A stretch of DNA of 26,624 bases, from IMG/VR virus record IMGVR_UViG_3300042309_000677, positions 1 through 26,624 of that record; one strand, written 5' to 3'. The notes below the pieces were generated by a model. The model was not told the DNA's origin. It worked only from the letters and a program-made list of their open reading frames with translations, and did no database searches. The position numbers and the translations under genes were made by a program. Shown one piece after another: positions 16,352-22,577 of the stretch (the first letter of the stretch is position 1; each line of letters begins with the position of its first letter). The DNA is from a virus.

Positions 16352-16752
16352 GGCTGGCCTGCCCTCCGTCGCATTGCCAAGGCAAAGCGAGCCTGGATGT
16401 ACCGCTGGATCTTTTCCCGGTCCTGCAGGACAGGGCGGGTCCAGGGCCTAGCGGTCAGTGTTCGCGGGTTGCCTTCGGCATCAGTGGCTTTGAACACAGC
16501 CCCGTCGTGAACCACGGGGGCATATGGAGCCGTCCATTCATAGAAGGTCTCCAGGTTCTTCTGCCCAAGTCCATGCGTGATGCGCAAAGACTTTCTGAGA
16601 TTCCCCGTATCCACGATGTCGCGGATGGTGGGCTCAGTCGGCCATGGCCATTTCTCTTCTGAGATCTCGTTGGTAAAACGGCGTCCCAGATATGCGGCCA
16701 AGTCTTGCCACGCCTCCTGCAGGGCATCATCAATGCGGAAGTCAAGGGCCAT
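16348..16752 (-). CDS. Neck / tail completion protein (HK97 gp10-like)
   Basis: A product of about 134 aa starting MALDFRIDDALQEAWQDLAA. It carries IRDIVDTGNLRKSLRITHGL, then TAPYAPVVHDGAVF and TARPWTRPVLQDREKIQ. The pattern 'DTGxLRxSLxI ... YAPxVHDG ... ARPWxxPxL' is that of HK97 gp10-like neck proteins. The frame is open further upstream, to an ATG at 16815, but the ATG at 16752 has GGGAGG 8 nt ahead while the one at 16758 has it only 2 nt away, so I choose 16752. It overlaps the preceding gene by 11 nt and the following gene by 4 nt. Confidence 0.8.
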   Translation of the reverse strand: MALDFRIDDALQEAWQDLAAYLGRRFTNEISEEKWPWPTEPTIRDIVDTGNLRKSLRITHGLGQKNLETFYEWTAPYAPVVHDGAVFKATDAEGNPRTLTARPWTRPVLQDREKIQRYIQARFALAMRRRAGQP

Positions 16753-17149
16753 TGCCATTTCCTCCCACGACTCTGAATGTCCCCTGGATGTTTTGCCGTA
16801 GGTCGGCATATCCAAGGCGTGATTCTGCGAGGTTGAAGATCACCTCAAAGTGGCCCTTGTAGCCATTGATAGTGGCCACGGCAGCACTTCCGTTCGTAAT
16901 CCTGGGGTCCAACACCGGCGGGAACAGCACACGTCCTGAGCAGCCGTAGGTCGTGATGTCCACGCCTTCGTGCTCCTTCCAGTTCGGTGCCTGCAGGTCC
17001 AGTGATGCGAGGTATTCCAGGGTCTGGGTCCCTTGCACCGGGTTCCCGGTGGCTGGGTCCACAGTGGCTGCGCCTGCGCCCACCTCAAAGGTGAGAACGG
17101 CGTTGCCCCAAGGGGCATAGCCAGCGATCGTGTCTGCCGTGACAGCCAT
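16742..17149 (-). CDS. Head closure-like protein, family unrecognised
   Basis: A 135-aa, beta-rich product. Key segments are GNAVLTFEVGAGAATVDPAT, TLEYLASLDLQAPNWKEHEG, CSGRVLFPPVLDPRIT and a C-terminal GTFRVVGGNGNGP. Its place between a DUF4054-like adaptor and a gp10-like neck protein is where head-closure or stopper proteins lie (SPP1 gp16-like), and its size fits. Its ATG overlaps the upstream stop by one base (TGATG). The role is inferred from order. Confidence 0.68.
   Translation of the reverse strand: MAVTADTIAGYAPWGNAVLTFEVGAGAATVDPATGNPVQGTQTLEYLASLDLQAPNWKEHEGVDITTYGCSGRVLFPPVLDPRITNGSAAVATINGYKGHFEVIFNLAESRLGYADLRQNIQGTFRVVGGNGNGP
16761..16766 (-). promoter_or_regulatory. Ribosome-binding site that decides the gp10-like start
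   Basis: GGGAGG on the minus strand lies 8 nt before the ATG at 16752 and inside the end of the preceding gene. It favours 16752 over the in-frame ATGs at 16758 and 16815. Confidence 0.6.
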
Positions 17150-17457
17150 CAGATGACGAAGCCAGTAGCGGGTAAAAGGGCCCGCAGTGCCTCGTACTGC
17201 TGCCCGTAGTAAGTGGCCTTGGTGCCTTCCCCATTCGGCTGCCCCGATGGCTTGCCCAGGGTTTGCCCGACTTCTCTGACGCGGGAGGTGATCAGATGGG
17301 CGGCGTAGAACGCCACCCCATCGCCGTGCAACTCGCCCCAGATGGTCTCGTCACACACGCGGCCCGCTAAGGCGAGGGCCGGCACAATCACTTCCTCTGA
17401 GTGGATGGCCAGGTCAGGAAACCTGCCCAGAAACTCCGCCAGAGTCGGGGCTGCCAT
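17149..17457 (-). CDS. Head-tail connector/adaptor protein (DUF4054-like)
   Basis: A 102-aa protein, mostly helical. It starts MAAPTLAEFLGRFPDLAIHS, then IVPALALAGRVCDETIWGEL, FYAAHLITSRVREVGQ and a Gly-rich linker before YGQQYEALRALL. The pattern 'FLxRFPxL ... ALAxAxxxxDxxxWG ... AxxYxAAHLIT ... YGxxYxxLxxLL' is that of DUF4054/gp6-like adaptors, which sit beneath the portal. TGATG junctions at both ends couple it to neighbouring connector genes. Confidence 0.8.
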   Translation of the reverse strand: MAAPTLAEFLGRFPDLAIHSEEVIVPALALAGRVCDETIWGELHGDGVAFYAAHLITSRVREVGQTLGKPSGQPNGEGTKATYYGQQYEALRALLPATGFVI

Positions 17458-17873
17458 CAGGCCTCTCCGCGATTGAGGTCTGCAAGGCGCCGCTTGGTCG
17501 CGTTGCGGATTTCGATCCGCTCGTCTTCGTCATGCCAGTCCTGCAGTTGCTTCGCATCACGGGAGTGATGGATCAACCGCAGAGCAGCACGCTTTTCGAC
17601 TTTGGCGATCGAGATGACGCCCGCGGCCGGGGTCTCCGAAACCGTCTCGGTGGAGAGGTCGATCTCTTCCACCATCTTCATGTCCACCAGTTCTTGAATG
17701 GCGGGCAACGCCTGGACTTGACGCCACAGGCCGGGGTCAACGACGTTGTTGCCGGGGTTCAGAACCAGCTGCTTGCCTTCCTTGTAGAGGCTCACGATGA
17801 ATGAGCCCCCGCTGACGTTTGCCAGCGTCAAGGGGTCAGACAGCTCAGGGGTGTAGGCAATGCAAAGGGTCAT
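17457..17873 (-). CDS. Head-region protein of unknown function
   Basis: A 138-aa product directly after the major capsid gene. The first 75 residues form a beta-rich domain (SGGSFIVSLYKEGKQLVLNP, NNVVDPGLWRQVQALPAIQE). The last 50 are a charged helical tail (AALRLIHHSRDAKQLQDWHD, ATKRRLADLNRGE). Proteins with this two-part layout often lie between major capsid and adaptor genes in phages and may be accessory head or connector proteins. It starts 5 nt after the capsid gene stop. No catalytic motif is visible. Confidence 0.68.
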   Translation of the reverse strand: MTLCIAYTPELSDPLTLANVSGGSFIVSLYKEGKQLVLNPGNNVVDPGLWRQVQALPAIQELVDMKMVEEIDLSTETVSETPAAGVISIAKVEKRAALRLIHHSRDAKQLQDWHDEDERIEIRNATKRRLADLNRGEA

Positions 17874-17878
17874 AGCGA

Positions 17879-18808
17879 TCAGGCCTTGTCCACGTAGGTG
17901 ACGGATTTGGGGTAGTACAGAGCAACACCTGCAAACTTGGCTTCTGCAGGAACCATGAACGCGAGGTTGCGCTGCTGAGGCGAGTGGAACTTCAGTGGCA
18001 TCGCAATGTGGAACTGAAGTTTCTCCGGGCTGCGCTTGTAGATCACAATGCGCTCTTTGCTCAGAGCACCGCCGCTGTTTGCCGGATCCAGCTCATTGAT
18101 TGGCTCGATCTGGGTGATGTAGGGATTGGTCCGCAGGAAATACTCCAGCACCGTGGTGTCGGAGGTTGTGCTGCGCGGCGTAGTGCTGATCTTCCGGTAG
18201 ACCGAATAGGGCAGCAGCATCGTGTCTGGTGTCTCCACCATCTTCGTTGCCTGTCGCTGATACGTGATCCCTTCATTGAGGATCTCGATCATGTCGTCGG
18301 GGGTGGCAGCGCTGGCGTCAAACCAGCCGTCATTGGAGCTGCCAGTGGCCACGATCTTGTCGACAACCGGATGGTTGAAGAACCCCTTCATGCCAGTTCC
18401 AGCCTGACCAAAAAGGGCCAGGCGGTTGGCCAGCTGCTCATAGGCCTTGCGCACGGCATCAGCACGGCGTTGCTCCAGGGAGACGCCCGCGAACTGGGCC
18501 TTGCGAAGTTCTTCGGTGGTGTACTTGAACGAGCCGCCAAAGCCACGGATCGTGTTGACGATCTCGCCACGCAGCACGTCGCTGGTGGGCAGATCGTCCC
18601 CGTAATCGCTCAGCAGAGCGAATTCGCCAACGTGGTCGTAGATCTCGTACTTGTAGGTTTCGGCGCCCTCGGGCACCTCGTTGCTGACAGGAATGAGGCG
18701 GGAATAGGGGATGTCGGCATAAACCGTTTCCAGTACCCGCGGGAGCATGTGCTCCAGCTCGCGCTGGAGAAACACTCCAGGGCTGGCGTTGTCAAGTCTA
18801 AAAGTCAT
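17879..18808 (-). CDS. Major capsid protein (DUF2184-like)
   Basis: A 309-aa protein. The N-terminus has FLQRELEHMLPRVLETVYAD then IPYSRLIPVSNEVPEGAETY, followed by the YDHVGEFALLSDYGDDLP segment. This is the characteristic opening of DUF2184-type capsid proteins with the HK97 fold. The middle holds a GTGMKGFFNHP motif often seen in capsid families with a bound-particle loop, and the end is FAGVALYYPKSVTYVDKA. Length is normal for the family. It follows the decoration protein gene after 10 nt and precedes the connector genes. Capsid subunits of this type need no protein tag for assembly, but the protease upstream may trim the prohead. Confidence 0.9.
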   Translation of the reverse strand: MTFRLDNASPGVFLQRELEHMLPRVLETVYADIPYSRLIPVSNEVPEGAETYKYEIYDHVGEFALLSDYGDDLPTSDVLRGEIVNTIRGFGGSFKYTTEELRKAQFAGVSLEQRRADAVRKAYEQLANRLALFGQAGTGMKGFFNHPVVDKIVATGSSNDGWFDASAATPDDMIEILNEGITYQRQATKMVETPDTMLLPYSVYRKISTTPRSTTSDTTVLEYFLRTNPYITQIEPINELDPANSGGALSKERIVIYKRSPEKLQFHIAMPLKFHSPQQRNLAFMVPAEAKFAGVALYYPKSVTYVDKA

Positions 18809-18818
18809 GGCGGTGGCC

Positions 18819-19394
18819 TCAGTTGTCAGCGGTGAACGAGAGTTGCGCGGGAGTGTTGATCTCCAGGGCCAGCACCTGGGAAGTGCTGCCGCCCTTGCGG
18901 ATCACCCAGCCACCAGCTGCCAGGGCGAGGGTGTTGCCGGCGCTGGCGGTCTTGCCCCACTTGCCGGCATTGGCGCCGGACTTGTGGAAGCGCAGGGTGT
19001 CGCCGGGGGCCACGTCTTCCATCACCTGCAGGTAGATGGTCCCCTGGGTGAGGACGTTGACGCTCTTCAGGTCAGGAACGCCCTCGGTGTAAGACGGTGC
19101 AGCGCCGGGGGCGGGAATGCCGATCTTCTCGTTCACCGACGTGCGAACACTGATGCCGAGGATGGCTCCGGCGGCCGTTGCCAACTTGCAGCTGTTGGGC
19201 AGCACACCGCTGGCATTGGCGGCCACGGGAACGCCATAGGCGATCACCGCGCCGGTTTCGTTGTTGCCGCTGATCACTCGGCTGCCACTGAGATCAGCGA
19301 TTTGGCCAGGGACGCCGCGGGCTTGGGTCAGCTTGTAGTTAAACTGCGCACCTTCCCCGGAACTAACCGCGGTAGGGGTGAAAGTGATGGCCAT
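18819..19394 (-). CDS. Capsid decoration / cement protein
   Basis: A 191-aa, Gly/Ala/Val-rich beta protein. Key segments are ARGVPGQIADLSGSRVISGN, NETGAVIAYGVPVAANAS and GTIYLQVMEDVAPGDTLRFH. The 'GQIAD ... N ... IxxGVxV' pattern resembles P22-type head cement proteins, which stabilise the shell. The gene lies between protease/scaffold and major capsid, typical for decoration proteins, and has an AGGAG ribosome-binding site 7 nt before its ATG. High expression is expected from the good site, consistent with a stoichiometric capsid component. Fold call is moderate; role call is good. Confidence 0.78.
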   Translation of the reverse strand: MAITFTPTAVSSGEGAQFNYKLTQARGVPGQIADLSGSRVISGNNETGAVIAYGVPVAANASGVLPNSCKLATAAGAILGISVRTSVNEKIGIPAPGAAPSYTEGVPDLKSVNVLTQGTIYLQVMEDVAPGDTLRFHKSGANAGKWGKTASAGNTLALAAGGWVIRKGGSTSQVLALEINTPAQLSFTADN

Positions 19395-19395
19395 T

Positions 19396-20151
19396 TCAAG
19401 CTCCTTTGGTTTTGGACAGGGGTTGTTGCCAGGCGTTCTTTTGGGCCTCGATCATTCGCTTCCTGGCTGCGTCTTGATCGCCCGTTGACATGGGGATGCC
19501 ACCGAGCGCTTCTGCCAGCGGGTCGCTGTCATGGCGCCCCTGGCCGGCGATGGCCATGGCATCGAAGGTGGCAGCGATGTAGTCGTCGCTCTTGCCTTCC
19601 AGCCGATCCGGGTCCACGCCGGCCTCGATCAGCGTGTCCACCATGATTTCCCGATCCGACAGGCCATCGAAGGTGGGTCGCTCGCCAAGGATTTGCGTGG
19701 CGCGGTCAATCAGCTCAAGCCGATCTGCGACCAGCTGATCGAGGTTGATGTCGGCGCCATCCAGCCGCTGGTCAAGCTCAGACTCCAGGCTGTCCAGGCG
19801 CTCAATGAGAGCATCCAGGCGGCCCAGGTCACGCTCATGAGCAGCGACGGCGTCATCGCGCTCAGCGCAGGCCCGGTCATACATGGCCTTGGAGACCATG
19901 CCGTCCTTTTTGGGGATCTTGTAGGAGCCAAGGTTGGCGGCCATGCCACCATCCATCTCCTCTTCCTCTTCCATCTCTTCGTCTTCCCCTAGACCTTCTT
20001 CGTCTGGGGCCATTTCTTCGCCCTCTTCCATGTATTCGTCTTCGCTGCCTTCACGAGACTCCGCCTTTCCTTTTGCATCTGCCCTGATCTGGGCATTCAG
20101 TGCATTGGCGAGGGCCTCGGTGGCATTGCTGAGCGCTGCCACTGCTGTCAT
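19396..20151 (-). CDS. Probable nested scaffold protein from internal start (251 aa)
   Basis: The ATG at 20151 is in frame with the protease gene (codon 199) and has AGGAGG 5 nt upstream, a much better site than that of the full-length GTG start. Translation from here would give a protein of 251 aa lacking the protease domain but having the acidic linker and coiled coil. This matches the lambda C/Nu3 layout, where free scaffold is made from an internal start. The codons CAG-GAG-GAA-TCC could produce the motif by chance, so it is a prediction. Confidence 0.5.
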   Translation of the reverse strand: MTAVAALSNATEALANALNAQIRADAKGKAESREGSEDEYMEEGEEMAPDEEGLGEDEEMEEEEEMDGGMAANLGSYKIPKKDGMVSKAMYDRACAERDDAVAAHERDLGRLDALIERLDSLESELDQRLDGADINLDQLVADRLELIDRATQILGERPTFDGLSDREIMVDTLIEAGVDPDRLEGKSDDYIAATFDAMAIAGQGRHDSDPLAEALGGIPMSTGDQDAARKRMIEAQKNAWQQPLSKTKGA

Positions 20152-20745
20152 GGATTCCTCCTGGGTCGTTGGTTGAGCTGTGCCATCTGTTAGATCGAGT
20201 GGGTCGATCGCATAGGCGGCATCCATGTGCAACCGCACTTCAGGGCCCGCCCGCCCCTTGCGCACGATCGCGACGTGGTTGCCACTGATTTCGCGCTGAA
20301 TTCCGTCGTACCGCTGACCGTCTGGCGTGACACCAGGAGTCGCGTCGAATTTCACGCGATAACCGACCGAGACCTCACGCGCCTCACCGCTTTTGACAGC
20401 CTTGATGGCGTCAGCGTCGGTGATCGTCACCACCCCATAAGCAAATGGAGTGCGGTACTCGACGTTGGAACCCGTGTGGCCACGCTGGTACTCCCGGCAG
20501 GTGTCGGGGGTTAGCAGCTCGGGCGGATGCTCCAGCGTGACGGGCAGATTGGCCAGCGATAAGAGGCTGTCTTGCTTGGAGACTTCCTCTTCCGGCCTGT
20601 ATTCGACTGCCTCTGTACCGTCTTGCCGCCGATAGCGCTGCAGTCCAGTACGCGCAAAGGTTGCTTTGATGCGCAGATAGCCCTCGGGAGTCTCCTCCCA
20701 GCTGGGCTCAATCAGAGCACGGTCATAGCGAATTGCTTGACCCAC
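19396..20745 (-). CDS. Prohead protease fused to scaffold (DUF2213-like)
   Basis: A 449-aa product with a GTG start; no in-frame ATG lies near. Residues 1-175 match DUF2213: IRYDRALIEP, GYLRIKATFARTGLQRY, AYGVVTITDADAIKAVKSGE, REVSVGYRVKF and GNHVAIVRKGRAG. This family is widely treated as a prohead protease; the GNHVAIVRKGRAG block is the diagnostic end. Residues 225-268 form a very acidic Glu-rich linker and 285-345 a coiled coil (RDLGRLDALIERLDSLESEL), as in scaffolds. The protease would cleave the scaffold part so that it can leave the prohead. There is a strong internal start at codon 199. Only a weak ribosome-binding site precedes the GTG, so the exact start is uncertain. Confidence 0.83.
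   Translation of the reverse strand: MGQAIRYDRALIEPSWEETPEGYLRIKATFARTGLQRYRRQDGTEAVEYRPEEEVSKQDSLLSLANLPVTLEHPPELLTPDTCREYQRGHTGSNVEYRTPFAYGVVTITDADAIKAVKSGEAREVSVGYRVKFDATPGVTPDGQRYDGIQREISGNHVAIVRKGRAGPEVRLHMDAAYAIDPLDLTDGTAQPTTQEESMTAVAALSNATEALANALNAQIRADAKGKAESREGSEDEYMEEGEEMAPDEEGLGEDEEMEEEEEMDGGMAANLGSYKIPKKDGMVSKAMYDRACAERDDAVAAHERDLGRLDALIERLDSLESELDQRLDGADINLDQLVADRLELIDRATQILGERPTFDGLSDREIMVDTLIEAGVDPDRLEGKSDDYIAATFDAMAIAGQGRHDSDPLAEALGGIPMSTGDQDAARKRMIEAQKNAWQQPLSKTKGA
20157..20162 (-). promoter_or_regulatory. Internal ribosome-binding site AGGAGG
   Basis: AGGAGG on the minus strand, 5 nt before the in-frame ATG at 20151 and inside the protease-scaffold gene. It is one of the strongest Shine-Dalgarno matches I noticed among the starts in this window, and it lies at the protease/scaffold domain border. 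Confidence 0.55.
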
Positions 20746-20843
20746 GGGCAGTCGAACTCTGCGTTGATTGTGTAAGCCACGCTGGCCGAGTTCTCTACAA
20801 TGTCGCCGGACCCGGCATTTTCGCCGCGCTCCCCGTCATTCAC
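20712..20843 (-). CDS. Possible small open frame before the protease gene (43 aa)
   Basis: A GTG-started frame directly after a stop codon encodes 43 residues (starting VNDGERGENAGSGDIVENSA and ending CPWVKQFAMTVL). It overlaps the first 34 nt of the protease-scaffold gene in another frame and is antisense to the start of the plus-strand regulator. No Shine-Dalgarno motif is visible and I recognise no homologue. If translated it might couple to the weakly initiated protease gene. It may equally be chance. Confidence 0.2.
   Translation of the reverse strand: MNDGERGENAGSGDIVENSASVAYTINAEFDCPWVKQFAMTVL
20796..20801 (+). promoter_or_regulatory. Possible -10 element (TACAAT) for the plus-strand regulator
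   Basis: TACAAT in the 109-bp gap is five of six bases of the TATAAT consensus and lies 54 nt before the regulator ATG. No good -35 hexamer is present at 16-18 bp; TTGATT at 20764-20769 is 26 bp away, too far. The call is weak. Confidence 0.25.
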
Positions 20844-20854
20844 CTATTTGGCCG

Positions 20855-21082
20855 ATGTTTGTGGCGCAACCCGATCGCTATGTCCGGGTGGTATTTGGCG
20901 CCAGGCTGCGAACGATGCGCAAGCACCGCGGACTCACCCAGGACCAACTGGCTGAACAAATCAGCGTGAGCAGGCAATGGGTCTGTGATGTGGAGCGCGG
21001 CCGGACCATCCCCAATGCCGGGCGTGTCCGAGCGCTCTGTCAGCTATTGAACTGCTCGGCCGACTTGTTGCTTGATCTTTGA
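20855..21082 (+). CDS. Xre-family helix-turn-helix regulator (75 aa)
   Basis: A plus-strand gene among minus-strand late genes. From the ATG at 20855 the product is 75 aa, with a complete HTH_3/Cro-C1 domain: LRTMRKHRGLTQDQLAEQIS then VSRQWVCDVERGRTIPNAGR and LCQLLNCSADLLLDL. The frame is open to 20768, but the earlier part (Arg/Pro/Ser-rich) does not look like the family, so I prefer 20855. No Shine-Dalgarno motif is visible. Its 3' end overlaps the end of the gene at 21040-21339 by 43 bp, tail to tail, and it diverges from the protease gene. It probably binds DNA as a dimer. It is likely an accessory (moron-like) gene with its own promoter; its target is unknown. Confidence 0.82.
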   Translation: MFVAQPDRYVRVVFGARLRTMRKHRGLTQDQLAEQISVSRQWVCDVERGRTIPNAGRVRALCQLLNCSADLLLDL

Positions 21083-21339
21083 TCACCCTGGATCTTGCGC
21101 CACTGGGCCATCGCTTTGCGATTCAGTTCAACGCCAATCGCTGCTTCGCGGTTCACCAGATCCCAGTCGATCGGTGGTTCCTGATCTTCTGCCTTGTCTT
21201 TCTCGGCGTCCGCTCGGCTGTTCGGCGCTGTGAGCAGCTGGCGCCACAGCTTTTGCTGCTTCTCGGCTTCGTCTAGATCGCCCTTGTCCCTGGCTTGTTG
21301 CATGGCCGCCCAGGCCTGGGCATGAGCAGGAATGTCCAT
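21040..21339 (-). CDS. Small charged helical protein, hypothetical
   Basis: A 99-aa product starting MDIPAHAQAWAAMQQARDKG. It is Lys/Glu/Gln-rich and appears helical (DLDEAEKQQKLWRQLL, GVELNRKAMAQWRKIQGDQ), with no recognised motif. The frame is open to an ATG 21 nt upstream, but the ATG at 21339 is just 2 nt after the kinase gene stop and is more plausible. Its stop at 21040 overlaps the 3' end of the plus-strand regulator by 43 bp. It may be a small head accessory protein. Confidence 0.6.
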   Translation of the reverse strand: MDIPAHAQAWAAMQQARDKGDLDEAEKQQKLWRQLLTAPNSRADAEKDKAEDQEPPIDWDLVNREAAIGVELNRKAMAQWRKIQGDQRSSNKSAEQFNS

Positions 21340-21341
21340 GG

Positions 21342-22577
21342 CTACTCGGCCTCTTCCCAAGCAGCGTAATGCCGGTCTACGGAACGGCGGAACCGGCGCA
21401 AATGGCTGGGGCCAAAGATCCGGTCGCGGGCTGCTTCTGCCTGCTTTCTCACCTTGTCTGGTATCGGTGGCAGCAGGCCCACTTGCCGTTCAGCCTCGTC
21501 AAATTCCATGCCGGCTTTCACAAGGGCATTGGCTTGGGTGATGCGCTGCAAGGCATTGGGGACCTTCTCGTCGCCGTTGGCTTCACGCCAAGCGTCGTCA
21601 TGGGCCTCGATCACCTTCTTGTAGGCCCGTTCAGCGTCCCAGGCCTGGCTTCTCACCCGGTCCAGGAAGTCGGCGATCGACGGCTTGATTCGCTTGGCGC
21701 CGCGGCCACGCCGTTCGACTTGAGCGTTCACGTTCATGAGGGTGCCGCCCATGACGAACAACGCCACGGACTCCTCTCTGGCCACATCAAGAGGCAGGCG
21801 CCTCGTTTTTTGCCTTGCCAGTCCCCAGTCAATCAGTGAGGGGGTTCCATCGGGCCCCACCAGGATGTTGCCCCCGTGCAGATCGCCATGGTCCAGGCCT
21901 GAGTCGGCCATGATCCGCGCAAGCCTGGCGACTCCTTTGGCATACCGGGTCAATGCGCCTGGCTTGGACAAGATGGCCTCGGCCTCGGGGGTCGCCCGCA
22001 GCGCCCGGTGATCCTTGGCCAGCGGGGTGCCAGGTTGCATCCGGTACGCAAAGGCAAGCCGGCCCCCGGCCAGCTCCGTCACCTCGCCAATCGGCTCGGG
22101 CCCGATGCCCAGCTCAAACGCCTTCTGCATGTTGGCTCGCTCCCGCTCGACCATGTTTCGGCGCTGCGTCCTTCGGTCCACGCCTGGATTGGCCTCCAGT
22201 GGATCGCCATTGGTCAGCCGATCGACTTTCACCACCACGGGTCCGGCCGGTGTCTCGGCCAGATAGGTGTCGCCAAAGGCCCCGCCTCCCAGAGCTTTTA
22301 CCGGCGCCTTCCCGTTGATGAGCAGCTGGCCCTGTTCGTTGCTGCCAAGGACCACCCGCCCCTGGCTCGCCGCCGTGTTCCCCGTCGCGGGGGGCTCTCC
22401 TTTGCGGCAGCGCTTTTTGGCGGAGATGTACCCCTCGCCGCACGGCTTGCCCTTCTCACCGCCGGCCAGGTCCAGGCTCATCTGGCCTGGGGCCTGCCTG
22501 ATCCGCGCATCGAGCCGGACCAGCCGTTCGCAGGCTTCATCCAGCCGGCGTCCCATTTGCGGGTGACTGGCTTTCAT
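21342..22577 (-). CDS. Protein-kinase-fold protein with N-terminal Cys module
   Basis: A 411-aa product. Residues 28-60 carry a Cys module (APGQMSLDLAGGEKGKPCGE, GYISAKKRCRKG; Cys46, Cys57) shared with the next gene upstream. Residues about 94-260 have a full kinase core: glycine loop GGGAFG (97-102), lysine VVVKV (Lys117), possible helix-C Glu144/146, catalytic HGDLHGGNILV (Asp232, Asn237) and metal-binding IDWG (Asp250), replacing DFG. It looks like the RIO/ABC1/Bud32-type kinase fold rather than a standard Ser/Thr kinase. About 160 C-terminal residues are helical. The ATG overlaps the upstream stop (ATGA). It may phosphorylate host or virion proteins; the substrate is unknown. All core residues are present, so it should be active. 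Confidence 0.83.
   Translation of the reverse strand: MKASHPQMGRRLDEACERLVRLDARIRQAPGQMSLDLAGGEKGKPCGEGYISAKKRCRKGEPPATGNTAASQGRVVLGSNEQGQLLINGKAPVKALGGGAFGDTYLAETPAGPVVVKVDRLTNGDPLEANPGVDRRTQRRNMVERERANMQKAFELGIGPEPIGEVTELAGGRLAFAYRMQPGTPLAKDHRALRATPEAEAILSKPGALTRYAKGVARLARIMADSGLDHGDLHGGNILVGPDGTPSLIDWGLARQKTRRLPLDVAREESVALFVMGGTLMNVNAQVERRGRGAKRIKPSIADFLDRVRSQAWDAERAYKKVIEAHDDAWREANGDEKVPNALQRITQANALVKAGMEFDEAERQVGLLPPIPDKVRKQAEAARDRIFGPSHLRRFRRSVDRHYAAWEEAE

Noticed and set aside
15293-16510. Long plus-strand open frame (405 codons)
   Set aside because: It is antisense to three well-supported minus-strand genes (tube, terminator, gp10-like), has low-complexity composition with no recognisable domain, and follows from the high GC content.
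17984-18835. Plus-strand open frame of 283 codons
   Set aside because: It mirrors the major capsid gene, which is firmly identified. The antisense product has no domain.
18747-19646. Plus-strand open frame of 299 codons
   Set aside because: It lies across the decoration protein and protease genes, both supported by motifs and ribosome-binding sites.
20802-20822. Short inverted repeat GCCG-GACC-CGGC in the intergenic gap, as operator or terminator
   Set aside because: The stem is only 4 bp with no extension or U-tract, so it is not distinguishable from chance at this GC content.
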